From assembly GCF_001690595.1 (NCBI RefSeq), contig NZ_LZHH01000054.1, positions 31,474-95,473 of the forward strand: DNA of 64,000 bases. Reading direction: 5' to 3'. Shown here in pieces: positions 13,883 to 22,122 of this stretch; the first letter of the stretch is position 1; every line of letters starts with the position of its first letter. This stretch comes from Gilliamella sp. Choc5-1. Lineage in GTDB: Bacteria > Pseudomonadota > Gammaproteobacteria > Enterobacterales > Orbaceae. The position numbers and the translations under genes are program-made. The notes beneath the pieces were generated by a model, which did not search any database, was not told the DNA's origin, and was given only the letters and a program-made list of their open reading frames with translations.

Positions 13883-14677
13883 ATGTTTATTGATACACAT
13901 TGTCATTTTGATTTTCCGCCTTTTACTGAATTTTTGGTTGATTCAATAAATAAGATTCGCCAAGCGGGTATTGTTGGGTTAATTATACCCACAGTTAGTG
14001 CTAACTATTTTGATACTGTTTTACAACTTACGAATAATTACCATGAACTTTATGCCGCTTTGGGATTACATCCTATCTACCAACATACTATGGCTGATTT
14101 AGAACTATTAACCAATAGTGTTAAAACAAAACCTAAAAAATTAGTTGCCATTGGAGAAATCGGGCTCGATCGCTACGATTTAAGTATCGATTGGCAACAA
14201 CAATTATTATTTTTTAGGTCGCAATTAACACTTGCCAAACAGTTTGATTTACCCGTTTTAATACATTCACGCAAAGCGCACGATATTATGTACCGCGAAT
14301 TACACAAGGCCAACTTACCTTGTCGCGGTGTAATACATGGTTTTTCAGGTAGTTATCAACAAGCCATGCAATTTGTTAAGCTGGGTTATTATATTGGTGT
14401 AGGTGGCGTAATTAGTTATGAACGTGCGAATAAAACTCGCAATACAATTGCTCAATTACCGCTTGACAGTCTAGTGCTTGAAACAGATGCACCCGATATG
14501 CCACTAAGTGGGCGTCAAGGTCAACCAAACCGTCCTGAATACATTACTGAGGTTTTTAAGATCTTAACACAATTACGCAATGAGCCACCAGATTACATAC
14601 TTAATACAATTTTAACAAACACCTTAATGCTATTTAGCAGAATTAATAATATAAAAAAAAACAAAAAATTAATATAA
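13883..14677 (+). CDS. yjjV: TatD-family metal-dependent DNase, YjjV-like
   Basis: 264 aa TIM-barrel hydrolase. Metal ligands are visible in FIDTHCHFDFPP (N-terminus), VAIGEIGLDRYD, HSRKAHD, HGFSGS and LETDAPDMP. The N-terminal CHFDFPPF and ALGLHP match E. coli YjjV better than TatD or YcfH. The probable role is a 3'-5' DNase or related phosphodiesterase. It starts 8 bp after recC, so they share a transcript, which hints at a shared DNA-processing role. The C-terminus is a run of Lys/Asn in very AT-rich DNA. Confidence 0.85.
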   Translation: MFIDTHCHFDFPPFTEFLVDSINKIRQAGIVGLIIPTVSANYFDTVLQLTNNYHELYAALGLHPIYQHTMADLELLTNSVKTKPKKLVAIGEIGLDRYDLSIDWQQQLLFFRSQLTLAKQFDLPVLIHSRKAHDIMYRELHKANLPCRGVIHGFSGSYQQAMQFVKLGYYIGVGGVISYERANKTRNTIAQLPLDSLVLETDAPDMPLSGRQGQPNRPEYITEVFKILTQLRNEPPDYILNTILTNTLMLFSRINNIKKNKKLI

Positions 14678-14706
14678 TTCTACAATCATTACAGAATTGT
14701 TTTATT
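14676..14706 (+). terminator. Weak intrinsic terminator after recC-yjjV
   Basis: AATTCT (14676-14681) and AGAATT (14693-14698) form a short stem followed by GTTTTATT, directly at the yjjV stop. The stem is AT-rich, so efficiency is doubtful. The next 255 bp up to the MFS gene contain no ORF or repeat I recognise. Confidence 0.45.
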
Positions 14707-14962
14707 AACCTCATAGAAAATTTATTATATCTGTTTTTATCGGATCTAACTGCTGACGTGTTTTCAGTTTGGCGCAGTGTTTGTGGCTTGCTCTATGCTA
14801 ACTACTGGTAAGGTAACGCTGTAAAAATAAGAAAAAACCAATAATTGATAAATAATATTGTAAAATAGTATTTATTATAGCTTCTATCAAACACAACCTA
14901 AGTAGGATAGCTTAATTTTTAGTGCTTACCCTGCATTTAAATTAATTTCAGGCTAGATTAAA

Positions 14963-16366
14963 ATGAATAGCGAATTACAGTTACCACCCTTTGTATATCG
15001 TATATTACCGTGGATTGCGGCATTTGCATTCTTTATGCAATCACTTGATACCTCGATATTAAACACAGCACTCCCCACTATGGCTAATGATCTTAATGAG
15101 TCCCCATTAAATATGCAATCAGCCGTGATAAGTTATGCTTTGACTCTTGCATTATTTATTCCTGTTAGTGGTTTTTTGTCAGATAAATTTGGCACAAGAA
15201 ATATTTTTGTCATGGCCGTTTCACTATTTACACTAGGATCCTTACTTTGTGCTTTATCTAATTCATTGATTTTTTTAGATGTATCACGAGTTATTCAAGG
15301 TGTTGGTGGCTCGATGATGGTACCTATATCACGTTTAGTATTAATAAAATCTTTTAAACGTAGTGATTTTTTATCTGCTTTAAATACGGCCACAATTCCA
15401 GGCTTAATTGGTCCTGTTTTAGGACCAGTATTGGGGGGATATTTGGTTGATATGGTCAGTTGGCATTGGGTATTTTTTATTAATTTACCTATTGGTATTT
15501 TAGGCGTGATAATCAGTTGGAAATATATGCCTAATTTAAAAGGTCAACGTATGCCTTTTGACCTATTCGGTTTTATTTTTATCGTTATTAGCTTTATAAG
15601 TGCCACATTAAGTGTTGAGATTTTAAGCCAAAATCAGACATATTTGCTTCCATTACTACTTGCAATAATCAGCCTACTTTTTTTATTGATTTATCGTGAG
15701 CATGCAAGAAAGAAACTCAACCCTTTATTCCCATTATCACTTTTTAAGATTCGAACGTTCAAAATCGGTATTATTGGCAATCTCGCTTGCCGATTAGGGA
15801 TATCAGGCGTGCCTTTTCTAATTCCGTTATTATTACAAGTAGGATTTGGCTACTCAGCTATCTTTGCTGGTTTGATGCTAGTGCCAATGGCTATTGCTTC
15901 ACTTTGTACCCGAATATTTATTCCACATATTTTAGCGCGTTTAGGTTATCGTTTCGTACTCGTTACTAATACAATTTTAGCGGGTGTAATGATTTTTTTA
16001 ATGTCTCTGTTAAATTTATCGACGCCTCTCATCCTCATTAGCTTATTGCTATTTTGTATTGGTGGCATCAATTCTATGCAATATACTGCCATGAATAGCA
16101 TAACCTTAGCTAACTTAGAAAATGATAATACAAGTAGTGGTAATAGTTTAATGGCAGTAAATCAGCAATTAGCAATCAGTTTTGGTACTGGTTTTGGAGC
16201 TGTTTTACTACGATTGATTAGTAACTCAGCTAGTACGCTTCACGCATTTCAATTAACATTTGTTATACTTGGCGTGGTTACGGTGCTATCCGGCTTCATT
16301 TTCGCACAACTAAAAAAACAAGATGGACAAAATCTAACTACTCATCACCAAAAAACAAGGAGATAA
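14963..16366 (+). CDS. mdtD: MFS drug/multidrug exporter, DHA2 family, MdtD-like
   Basis: 467 aa with about 14 hydrophobic segments, the DHA2 14-TMS architecture. The start (IAAFAFFMQSLDTSILNTAL) and the motifs GFLSDKFGTRNIF (MFS motif A) and RVIQGVGGSMMVP (motif B) match E. coli MdtD closely. It is a proton-driven exporter with unknown substrate. E. coli mdtD lies in mdtABCD-baeSR; here it is separate and pairs with the metallo-hydrolase gene 4 bp downstream. The symbol rests on family resemblance only. Confidence 0.75.
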   Translation: MNSELQLPPFVYRILPWIAAFAFFMQSLDTSILNTALPTMANDLNESPLNMQSAVISYALTLALFIPVSGFLSDKFGTRNIFVMAVSLFTLGSLLCALSNSLIFLDVSRVIQGVGGSMMVPISRLVLIKSFKRSDFLSALNTATIPGLIGPVLGPVLGGYLVDMVSWHWVFFINLPIGILGVIISWKYMPNLKGQRMPFDLFGFIFIVISFISATLSVEILSQNQTYLLPLLLAIISLLFLLIYREHARKKLNPLFPLSLFKIRTFKIGIIGNLACRLGISGVPFLIPLLLQVGFGYSAIFAGLMLVPMAIASLCTRIFIPHILARLGYRFVLVTNTILAGVMIFLMSLLNLSTPLILISLLLFCIGGINSMQYTAMNSITLANLENDNTSSGNSLMAVNQQLAISFGTGFGAVLLRLISNSASTLHAFQLTFVILGVVTVLSGFIFAQLKKQDGQNLTTHHQKTRR

Positions 16367-16370
16367 ATCT

Positions 16371-17003
16371 ATGTTCCAATACCAAATCATCCCAGTTACC
16401 ACTTTTCAAGAAAATTGTAGCATTATTTGGTGTGATGAAACCATGGAAGGTGCATTTATTGATCCCGGAGGCGAACCCGAACTGCTTATAAAAGCAGTTG
16501 AAAAACTAGGCGTTAATATTAAGCAGATTTTATTAACCCATGGGCATTTGGATCATGTTGGTGCTGCAACTATGTTGGCTAAACATTATGATGTGAAGAT
16601 TATTGGACCAAGCCAAGAAGACGAATTTTTATTAACAAGTTTGCCACAACAAAGTACACAATTCGGTTTTCCTTATACTGATAGCTTTTTGCCTGATCGT
16701 TGGTTAAAAGAAGGCGAGCAGATTCAAGTTGGTAATATTAGCCTTGATGTCCTTTTTTGCCCAGGTCACACGCCTGGACATATTGTTTTTATTAACCACT
16801 TGGATAAGCTGGCTTTTGTCGGCGATGTATTATTTAAAAGTAGCATAGGAAGAACTGATTTTCCACGAGGCAACCATGCCGATTTAATTTCATCAATCAC
16901 GAATAAATTATTACCACTTGGAGATAACTTTATTTTTGTACCAGGTCACGGACCAATGTCAAGTTTTGGTCATGAACGAGTTAGTAATCCTTACTTAGTT
17001 TAA
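16371..17003 (+). CDS. Metallo-beta-lactamase-fold hydrolase, YcbL / glyoxalase II-like
   Basis: 210 aa. The zinc-binding THGHLDHVGAA (HxHxDH), GHTPGH, FVGDVLF and VPGHGP motifs are all present in order, as in single-domain glyoxalase II-like enzymes such as YcbL. It probably hydrolyses S-lactoylglutathione or another thioester. The gap after the MFS stop is only 4 bp, with RBS AAGGAG inside the end of that gene, so the two are co-transcribed. Confidence 0.85.
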   Translation: MFQYQIIPVTTFQENCSIIWCDETMEGAFIDPGGEPELLIKAVEKLGVNIKQILLTHGHLDHVGAATMLAKHYDVKIIGPSQEDEFLLTSLPQQSTQFGFPYTDSFLPDRWLKEGEQIQVGNISLDVLFCPGHTPGHIVFINHLDKLAFVGDVLFKSSIGRTDFPRGNHADLISSITNKLLPLGDNFIFVPGHGPMSSFGHERVSNPYLV

Positions 17004-17017
17004 GTAACACATTGTCT

Positions 17018-17056
17018 TTAATTATCACACTCTTTATTTTAAAGCGTGATAATTAA
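17018..17056. terminator. Long inverted repeat after the MFS-hydrolase pair
   Basis: An 11-bp perfect inverted repeat, TTAATTATCAC (17018-17028) and GTGATAATTAA (17046-17056), lies 15 bp after the hydrolase stop. No T-run follows on the plus strand (AAAAAAGCC does). It may end transcription through the hairpin alone, or work against minus-strand transcripts. Confidence 0.4.
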
Positions 17057-17076
17057 AAAAGCCTATTTTTCACTTT

Positions 17077-17115
17077 CAGTTGTAAACCATTTTTCAAAAA
17101 AAATATTTACAACTG
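17077..17115 (+). promoter_or_regulatory. BirA (biotin repressor) operator upstream of bioY
   Basis: The perfect 10-bp inverted repeat CAGTTGTAAA (17077-17086) and TTTACAACTG (17106-17115) contains TTGTAAACC, 15 bp, TATTTACAA. This is the known BirA operator form, TTGTAAACC-N14/16-GGTTTACAA. The distal half-site overlaps the -35 box TTTACA (17106-17111) of a promoter whose -10 is TATTAT (17128-17133). BirA with biotinyl-AMP would therefore block bioY when biotin is sufficient. Confidence 0.85.
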
Positions 17116-17165
17116 AAACAATTGCGCTATTATAGTTCTACTATTTATATAAAAGGTAGAAAATA

Positions 17166-17753
17166 ATGAAACAACAACTGACTTCGTATTATCCAACATT
17201 TATCACGACACTGGTAAATTTATCTTCTTGGCAACGTAAATTATTGGTCACTACCAGTGCAGCATTACTTTTAGGATTAGCCGCTAATATTAGCATTCCT
17301 ACTTACCCTGTTCCATTTACATTACAATCATTGGCAGTATTGTTAATTGGTGCTTTTTTAGGTCGTAAACTAGGCGCATTAGCAATAATTCAATACCTTT
17401 TTTTAGGCGCCATGGGACTACCTCTATTCGCTAATGGTAGCGGAGGGATTATGGCACTAGCATCGCCTTCTTCGGGTTACTTGTATGGTTATGTATTTAG
17501 CGCCTATTTAGCAGGTTTTGCAGCAGAAAAAGGGTATGATCGTCACTTTATTTTGGGCTTAATTGCATTCGCTTGTGCACACCAATTGTTATTTGTATTT
17601 GGTGTCGTCTATTTAATGGGCTATTTAAACATTACACTTATTGATGCTTTAAAAGTGGGTTATTTCCCATTTGTTGGTGTTGATGCGCTTAAATTTATTA
17701 TTGCAACTTGTGTAATGTTTTCGCTATGGCGCTATCGTGCAAAAAAACAATAA
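17166..17753 (+). CDS. bioY: Biotin transporter BioY (ECF S-component)
   Basis: 195 aa membrane protein with about six helices. The BioY signature is visible: NISIPTYPVPFTLQSLAVLL, then GAFLGRKLGALAIIQYLFLGAMGLPLFANG. BioY binds biotin and works alone or with the BioMN energising module; no bioM or bioN is in the window. The BirA operator upstream supports the assignment. The gene end overlaps the next gene by 17 bp. Confidence 0.93.
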   Translation: MKQQLTSYYPTFITTLVNLSSWQRKLLVTTSAALLLGLAANISIPTYPVPFTLQSLAVLLIGAFLGRKLGALAIIQYLFLGAMGLPLFANGSGGIMALASPSSGYLYGYVFSAYLAGFAAEKGYDRHFILGLIAFACAHQLLFVFGVVYLMGYLNITLIDALKVGYFPFVGVDALKFIIATCVMFSLWRYRAKKQ

Positions 17754-18318
17754 TCTCCAATGTGGAGATATTATCTTCCAAAGCCTTAAAAAAAATAATG
17801 CTTTTAATGGCGCTGTAAGCCTTTCAGGTGCAGTGCCAAATATAGATGAAATAACCAAAAGCATTAATCATGTTGGTTTATATATTGGAAATAATACTGT
17901 TATTGAAGCAACGCAAAGCTATGGCGTGATTGAACAGTCATTGACTAATTTTATTTGTACAGCTAAGCATAACATCATTGGTAGAATCCATGATTTAGTT
18001 ATTATTCAAAATGCATTAAGGCGGGTAAAGAAATGTTTAGGCTCACCTTACAATCACAGCTTTCATCCCAATGCAGATGGGTTTTATTGCAGCGAGCTAA
18101 TTACTTATGCCTTTAAAACTGAGCAAGGTAATGATTATTTTGCATTATATCCAATGAATTTTAAAGATTTAACGACAAATGAAATTTTATCTTATTGGGT
18201 CGATTATTATCGCGATCTAAATCAGATTATTCCACAACAAGAATTAGGATCTCACCCACAACAGTTACTTAGACAAAACCACTTATTCAAGACCATCCTA
18301 ACACTTGAATTATTCTAA
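17737..18318 (+). CDS. YiiX/YebB-like permuted papain-fold hydrolase
   Basis: 193 aa from a GTG at 17737 inside the end of bioY. The pattern CGDIIFQS near the N-terminus, then INHVGLYIGNNTVIEA (conserved His), then FYCSELITYAF (catalytic Cys) is that of the permuted NlpC/P60 (YiiX/YebB) cysteine hydrolases. These are thought to cut amide or ester bonds in lipid or peptidoglycan substrates. No signal peptide is seen. The 17-bp overlap suggests translational coupling to bioY and so control by BirA; any link to biotin is speculative. Confidence 0.7.
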   Translation: MQKNNNLQCGDIIFQSLKKNNAFNGAVSLSGAVPNIDEITKSINHVGLYIGNNTVIEATQSYGVIEQSLTNFICTAKHNIIGRIHDLVIIQNALRRVKKCLGSPYNHSFHPNADGFYCSELITYAFKTEQGNDYFALYPMNFKDLTTNEILSYWVDYYRDLNQIIPQQELGSHPQQLLRQNHLFKTILTLELF

Positions 18319-18352
18319 AAGGAGGTAATTAACACAAAAAAGCATTTTACTA

Positions 18353-18381
18353 TTGACATAGCGCCATTAAATCTATAATAT
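18353..18381 (+). promoter_or_regulatory. Promoter of tRNA-Asn
   Basis: A consensus -35 TTGACA (18353-18358) is followed by TATAAT (18374-18379, spacer 15) or TAATAT (18376-18381, spacer 17). A GC-rich GTGCGC follows, resembling the stringent-control discriminator of stable-RNA promoters. It lies about 18 bp before the mature tRNA. Confidence 0.8.
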
Positions 18382-18398
18382 GTGCGCTACATTTCGGT

Positions 18399-18474
18399 TC
18401 CTCCATAGTTCAGTCGGTAGAACGGCGGACTGTTAATCCGTATGTCACAGGTTCAAGTCCTGTTGGAGGAGCCA
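18399..18474 (+). tRNA. tRNA-Asn (GTT)
   Basis: 76 nt cloverleaf with CCA encoded. The acceptor stem is TCCTCCA/TGGAGGA, the anticodon loop CTGTTAA has GTT at 18432-18434, and the T arm is ACAGGTTCAAGTCCTGT. It is almost identical to E. coli tRNA-Asn. It borders the T6SS cargo region that follows. No second copy of its 3' end was noticed, so there is no evidence for it as an attachment site. Confidence 0.97.
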
Positions 18475-18891
18475 ACTTTACGTTTTATCATATTCCAAAT
18501 ATTTTATATTTGTTCATAACTAAATAGTCCTTAACTAAACTTATTTAATTCATTTATCTTTTATCCTATTTTTAGGGAAGTAACTACGAAACAAGGCTTA
18601 TTAACGCCCCTGCATGACTCACCTTTTGTGTTATAAAATAACTTAAATATCAGATTAAATAAAAGACTATTGCTCCTTATTGCAAACAAGCGTAGCAATA
18701 ATCTGCTATTAACTTCCTGACCCTCACCAAAAAAGTAGGCAAAAGCCACTCTATGATATAAACAAAAATCATAGGAGACAAATATCATGGTCAAAATTTA
18801 GCATTAATTCAAAAAATATAAGTTATTTTGATATAAAATTTAGTCATTTTTAACAAAAATGTACCGATTTACTGAAACCTATTAGGTTATT
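18475..18891. other. Non-coding interval between tRNA-Asn and the T6SS cargo operon
   Basis: 417 bp with no convincing gene. A 77-codon minus-strand reading frame (18561-18794) has leucine/phenylalanine-rich composition, no good RBS and no recognisable domain. It might belong to a dispersed repeat, which cannot be tested from one window. No terminator was recognised after the T6SS operon, whose last stop is at 18892. Confidence 0.4.
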
Positions 18892-20021
18892 TTAAGCCCC
18901 TTGCTTTGCACACACGAAACAACTGAAGCAACAAGTTGTGACTTGCCAACCATAACCAATTGATCCATCAATATTAAAATGATCTTTAGCTTCAAATTGA
19001 ATCTGGTTAAAGTAATTCAAAATTTCAGTATTTAAATCTGGCAAAATTCCGTTATACCAAACTCCACCATAATAATTATCATTACCACTTCCCCACAATA
19101 AGGCATGATCAATAGTTTTCGTTAGTTTTGCTTTTTGTTCACTACGATGAACTTTTATTAATGGTGAATTAAATATAGGAAAAAGCTGTTCTATCTTCAC
19201 ATTTTCCCCAGCTAAAATTAGCATCGAAGCAAACTCACCTTCATTTTTAATAGGAATAGAAAATAGATGCGTATTTATAACTAAAAGCAACTCATCATCA
19301 TGAGCACGATCATCTAACCATGTTTCTATAAATGTAGATGAATTAACTGGATTTTCAATTTCAAAACTAACTGGATAAGAAATCATTTTTCCTAATGTCA
19401 TCATCCATAATGTTTTAATTTTGTCGTTTGGAATTTCAGCCTCAATAAATAATCGAACATGCAAATTTTTTTGATCTAAAACTGTTGAAAATTTAGTTTT
19501 GTATTCTTTTTCAAAATGAGTCAAAATTAATTTCAAGCGATCATCAAATCTATCAGATGTCATATCACCAAATGCAGATAAAGATGTATGGGGAATAACA
19601 ATACCACTATTAGGGTGTAATTTACTTGTAATGATAAAATCATTATTAATTAAGGCATTGGCGTTTCCTGTATCGCCTTGTTCGGTTATAAGCGAAAAAC
19701 CTAAAACATATAATCCTCGCTGTCCATAATTAATCAGTTTTTGTTTGCGCTCTTCTATACACAAATTCCACTGTTCAATATGAATTACACGGTTACCATA
19801 TAAAAAAGCACCGTATAAAAATATAAACAACCAAGAAACAAAAGGAAAAGCAAAAAGACCTGAAATAAATAGTATATCTGATATGTCGTAAAAAAACTGA
19901 GTATAACTGTAATGATACAACCAAGTAAAATAAACACGATCAGCAAAATACCCCAAAATAAAAGATTCATTTTTTTAGCTTTAGGTAATGGGGATGGCAG
20001 TGATGTTAAATCGATAGACAT
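18892..20021 (-). CDS. T6SS-associated two-helix membrane protein, written in two frames
   Basis: The start at 20021 gives MSIDLTSLPSPLPKAKKMNL and a first membrane helix (WGILLIVFILLGCIITVILSFF). That frame then runs out, while the -1 frame carries a second helix (ILFISGLFAFPFVSWLFIFL) and the soluble part, starting GNRVIHIEQWNLCIEERKQK and running to 18892. The frames meet at a T7 run on the coding strand (19890-19896), phased as agT TTT TTT. A one-base insertion or a -1 slip joins them into about 375 aa. The C-terminus is cysteine rich (CCFSCFVC). The function is unknown; the position after PAAR in a vgrG operon suggests an effector, effector helper or immunity role. Confidence 0.6.
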
Positions 20022-20031
20022 TAGCTTTTTC

Positions 20032-20283
20032 CTACCTCGGATAATGATGACAACCACAACTGCTTTTATGACCATCTAAAGCGACTTGCTTACCTTGAAT
20101 GGTAAAAGTTGAGTCACCTTCAATAATAGGATTAATACCATGACCTTTTATTGGGCAGCTAACCAAATCGCCAACTAGAGCAACAGGTTTGCCTAAAACT
20201 GTCATTGTCGATGAAGCGGTAATTACTTTTCCTCCATGATCTGTCAAATCGCCTAACCGAATAACTCCGCGTAATTTACTCAT
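20032..20283 (-). CDS. PAAR-domain T6SS spike-tip protein
   Basis: 83 aa. It has the PAAR pattern: VIRLGDLTDHGGKV at the start, VLGKPVALVGDLVSCP, KGHGINPIIEG, and the final VALDGHKSSCGCHH. Conserved His and Cys residues bind the zinc that organises the sharp tip on VgrG. It is a bare PAAR with no effector extension. It lies 3 bp after the first immunity-like gene, in the same minus-strand operon as vgrG. Confidence 0.88.
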   Translation of the reverse strand: MSKLRGVIRLGDLTDHGGKVITASSTMTVLGKPVALVGDLVSCPIKGHGINPIIEGDSTFTIQGKQVALDGHKSSCGCHHYPR

Positions 20284-20286
20284 GTT

Positions 20287-21144
20287 TCATTTTCCTTTAT
20301 TTTTTATATTATTAATTTCCACCTTTTGATATTGTGCATCTATTTTCTGATACTCTTCAAGCGAGCTCGCTTTGGATTTTTTGTCAATTTCTTCTGGCCA
20401 GTTGACTTTGATGGGCCATGTAAACTCATCTTCTGGCATCAACTCCCCATCCAAATTATTATCCGAAAACGCCATATAGCTATTTATCCACATCCATTCG
20501 TAATAGTTTAAACTGCTATAGGCTGCTAGTAGAAAGTGGTCAATCACTTTAGTAGTATTAGGCTCGCATACTACACATTCTAGACGATAGCTTCTAACCA
20601 TTCCGCCACTAGCAAGAGGAACTGATACTGAGGTCATACACCCCTGAATATCTGCCCAATTAAACTCCTTAATCGTAATTTCTTTTACTTTTAAAGGTGA
20701 GCGAGTAAAAGTTGCCCACGACCCAAAATATAAAAGAAAATGGTCATAAATATAAACCTTACCTGTTTTTCGATTGAAACGAATGGGACAATCTTCAGGA
20801 GCAAAAAAAATATTCGAAGCCATTAGAAAGAAGATATACATACCAAAAAACACTAATAGACAACATGGTATAAATATAAATCTAGTTTTACTTTTTTCAA
20901 AAAAAATAATTGGTATAACAAAGTACAAGACTACTAATGATAATAAAACAGTTGCAGAAGCAATAGTTATCATAAGTATACGAAGCAAAGGACTCATCCC
21001 TGTTAATCGTCTTGAAAATTCACAATAATCATCATTAGCATAACGTAATTTTTTATTATTACTTAAATGTAATTTTGTTGTATATACCCATTTATGCAAA
21101 TCCTCGCGCCATGCGGAAACTTGCGGTTGATATTTGGATGGCAT
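20287..21144 (-). CDS. Putative T6SS immunity protein, copy 1 (DUF6708-like)
   Basis: 285 aa. It is a paralogue of the gene at 21311-22096, nearly identical over residues 1-45 (MPSKYQPQVSAW...) and from APEDCPIR to the end. Two membrane helices lie at about residues 55-80 and 88-112. The motif PIRFNRKTGKVYIYDH resembles what I recall of DUF6708, found beside T6SS effectors (unverified). Only the helices and a 15-residue insert (EFTWPIKVNWP region) differ from copy 2. The membrane location fits immunity to a membrane-acting VasX-like toxin. Confidence 0.6.
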   Translation of the reverse strand: MPSKYQPQVSAWREDLHKWVYTTKLHLSNNKKLRYANDDYCEFSRRLTGMSPLLRILMITIASATVLLSLVVLYFVIPIIFFEKSKTRFIFIPCCLLVFFGMYIFFLMASNIFFAPEDCPIRFNRKTGKVYIYDHFLLYFGSWATFTRSPLKVKEITIKEFNWADIQGCMTSVSVPLASGGMVRSYRLECVVCEPNTTKVIDHFLLAAYSSLNYYEWMWINSYMAFSDNNLDGELMPEDEFTWPIKVNWPEEIDKKSKASSLEEYQKIDAQYQKVEINNIKNKGK

Positions 21145-21170
21145 TATTACGTTCTCACTTTTCTGTTTTT

Positions 21171-21289
21171 TTAATTGATAATATGTTCAATGCGTAGGGG
21201 CGATTTGGCGTCTTTACCTTGCCAATAGTGCAAAATGCCAATCACTTTTTTCGCTTTTACCCTTAATTCGGCAACTTTTTGGTCTATCG
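21171..21289 (-). pseudogene. Duplicated 3' remnant of the VasX-like effector gene
   Basis: About 39 codons plus stop that repeat the 3' end of the 1217-aa effector (22123-22240). The frame reads IDQKVAELRVKAKK, VIGILHYWQGKDAK, SPLRIEHIIN, and differs from the intact copy at only a few bases. It has no start and no upstream part. The spacer to the following immunity gene is also repeated. It marks the junction of a tandem duplication of [effector 3' end + immunity gene]. Confidence 0.88.
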
Positions 21290-21310
21290 TCAGGGTACTT
21301 TGGAGATTAT

Positions 21311-22096
21311 TTATTCCTTAATTTTTTTATACTCAGCATCTATTTTCTGATACTCTTCAAGCGAGCTGGCTTTGGATTTTTTGTCAATTTCTTCTGGCAT
21401 CAATTCGGCATCCAAATTATTATCAGAAAAAACCATATAGCTATTTATCCACATCCATTCATAACCTAAACTGCTGCCGGCCGCCAACAGAAAGTGGTCT
21501 ATCACTTTAGTAGTATTAGGTTCACATACCACACACTCTAGGCGATAACTTCTAACCATTCCGCCACTAGCAATAGGAACTGATACTGAGGTCATACACC
21601 CTTGAATATCTGCCCAATTAAACTCTTTAACGGTTATCTCTTTAGCTCTAAAGGGTGAACGAGTAAAGGTAGCCCATGTTCCAAAATATAAAAGAGAATG
21701 ATCATAAATATAAACTTTACCTGTTTTACGGTTTAAACGAATGGGACAATCTTCGGGGGCAAACAGTATATTTAGCAAGAATTGAAAAAGAAAATAAGCA
21801 ATAAATAATACCAATAAACTAGCTGATATTGTTATTATTCTATCATCACTTACTGTAATAATAACGAAAACTCCCATATATAAAATCCATAATGATAATA
21901 AAACAAGAATTGAGGAAATAAATGCTGTAATCCCACGAGCAAAATACCCCCCTCCTAAACGCCGTGAAAATTCGCAGTAATCATCATTAGCATAACGTAG
22001 TTTTTTATTATTACTTAAATGTAATTGCGTTGTATATACGCCTTTATGCAAATCCCCACGCCATGCGGAAACTTGCGGTTGATATTTAGATGGCAT
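21311..22096 (-). CDS. Putative T6SS immunity protein, copy 2 (DUF6708-like)
   Basis: 261 aa, directly downstream (26 bp) of the intact effector, so probably the cognate immunity gene. It has the same plan as copy 1: a soluble N-terminus, two hydrophobic segments (about 50-75 and 82-110), then PIRLNRKTGKVYIYDH and a conserved C-terminal domain (FNWADIQGCMTSVSVP). The helices have diverged strongly from copy 1 while both flanks are conserved. This is what one expects if the helices decide toxin specificity. Confidence 0.62.
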   Translation of the reverse strand: MPSKYQPQVSAWRGDLHKGVYTTQLHLSNNKKLRYANDDYCEFSRRLGGGYFARGITAFISSILVLLSLWILYMGVFVIITVSDDRIITISASLLVLFIAYFLFQFLLNILFAPEDCPIRLNRKTGKVYIYDHSLLYFGTWATFTRSPFRAKEITVKEFNWADIQGCMTSVSVPIASGGMVRSYRLECVVCEPNTTKVIDHFLLAAGSSLGYEWMWINSYMVFSDNNLDAELMPEEIDKKSKASSLEEYQKIDAEYKKIKE

Positions 22097-22122
22097 TATT
22101 ACGTTCTCACTTTTTTGTTTTT

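Noticed and set aside
18399..18474. tRNA-Asn as attachment site of an integrative island
   Set aside because: No integrase gene and no repeat of the tRNA 3' end were found in the window; the prophage is transposable and lies 8 kb away.
18561..18794. 77-codon minus-strand frame after tRNA-Asn as a gene
   Set aside because: No RBS, no recognisable domain, Leu/Phe/Arg-rich composition like translated non-coding DNA; kept only as part of the interval description.
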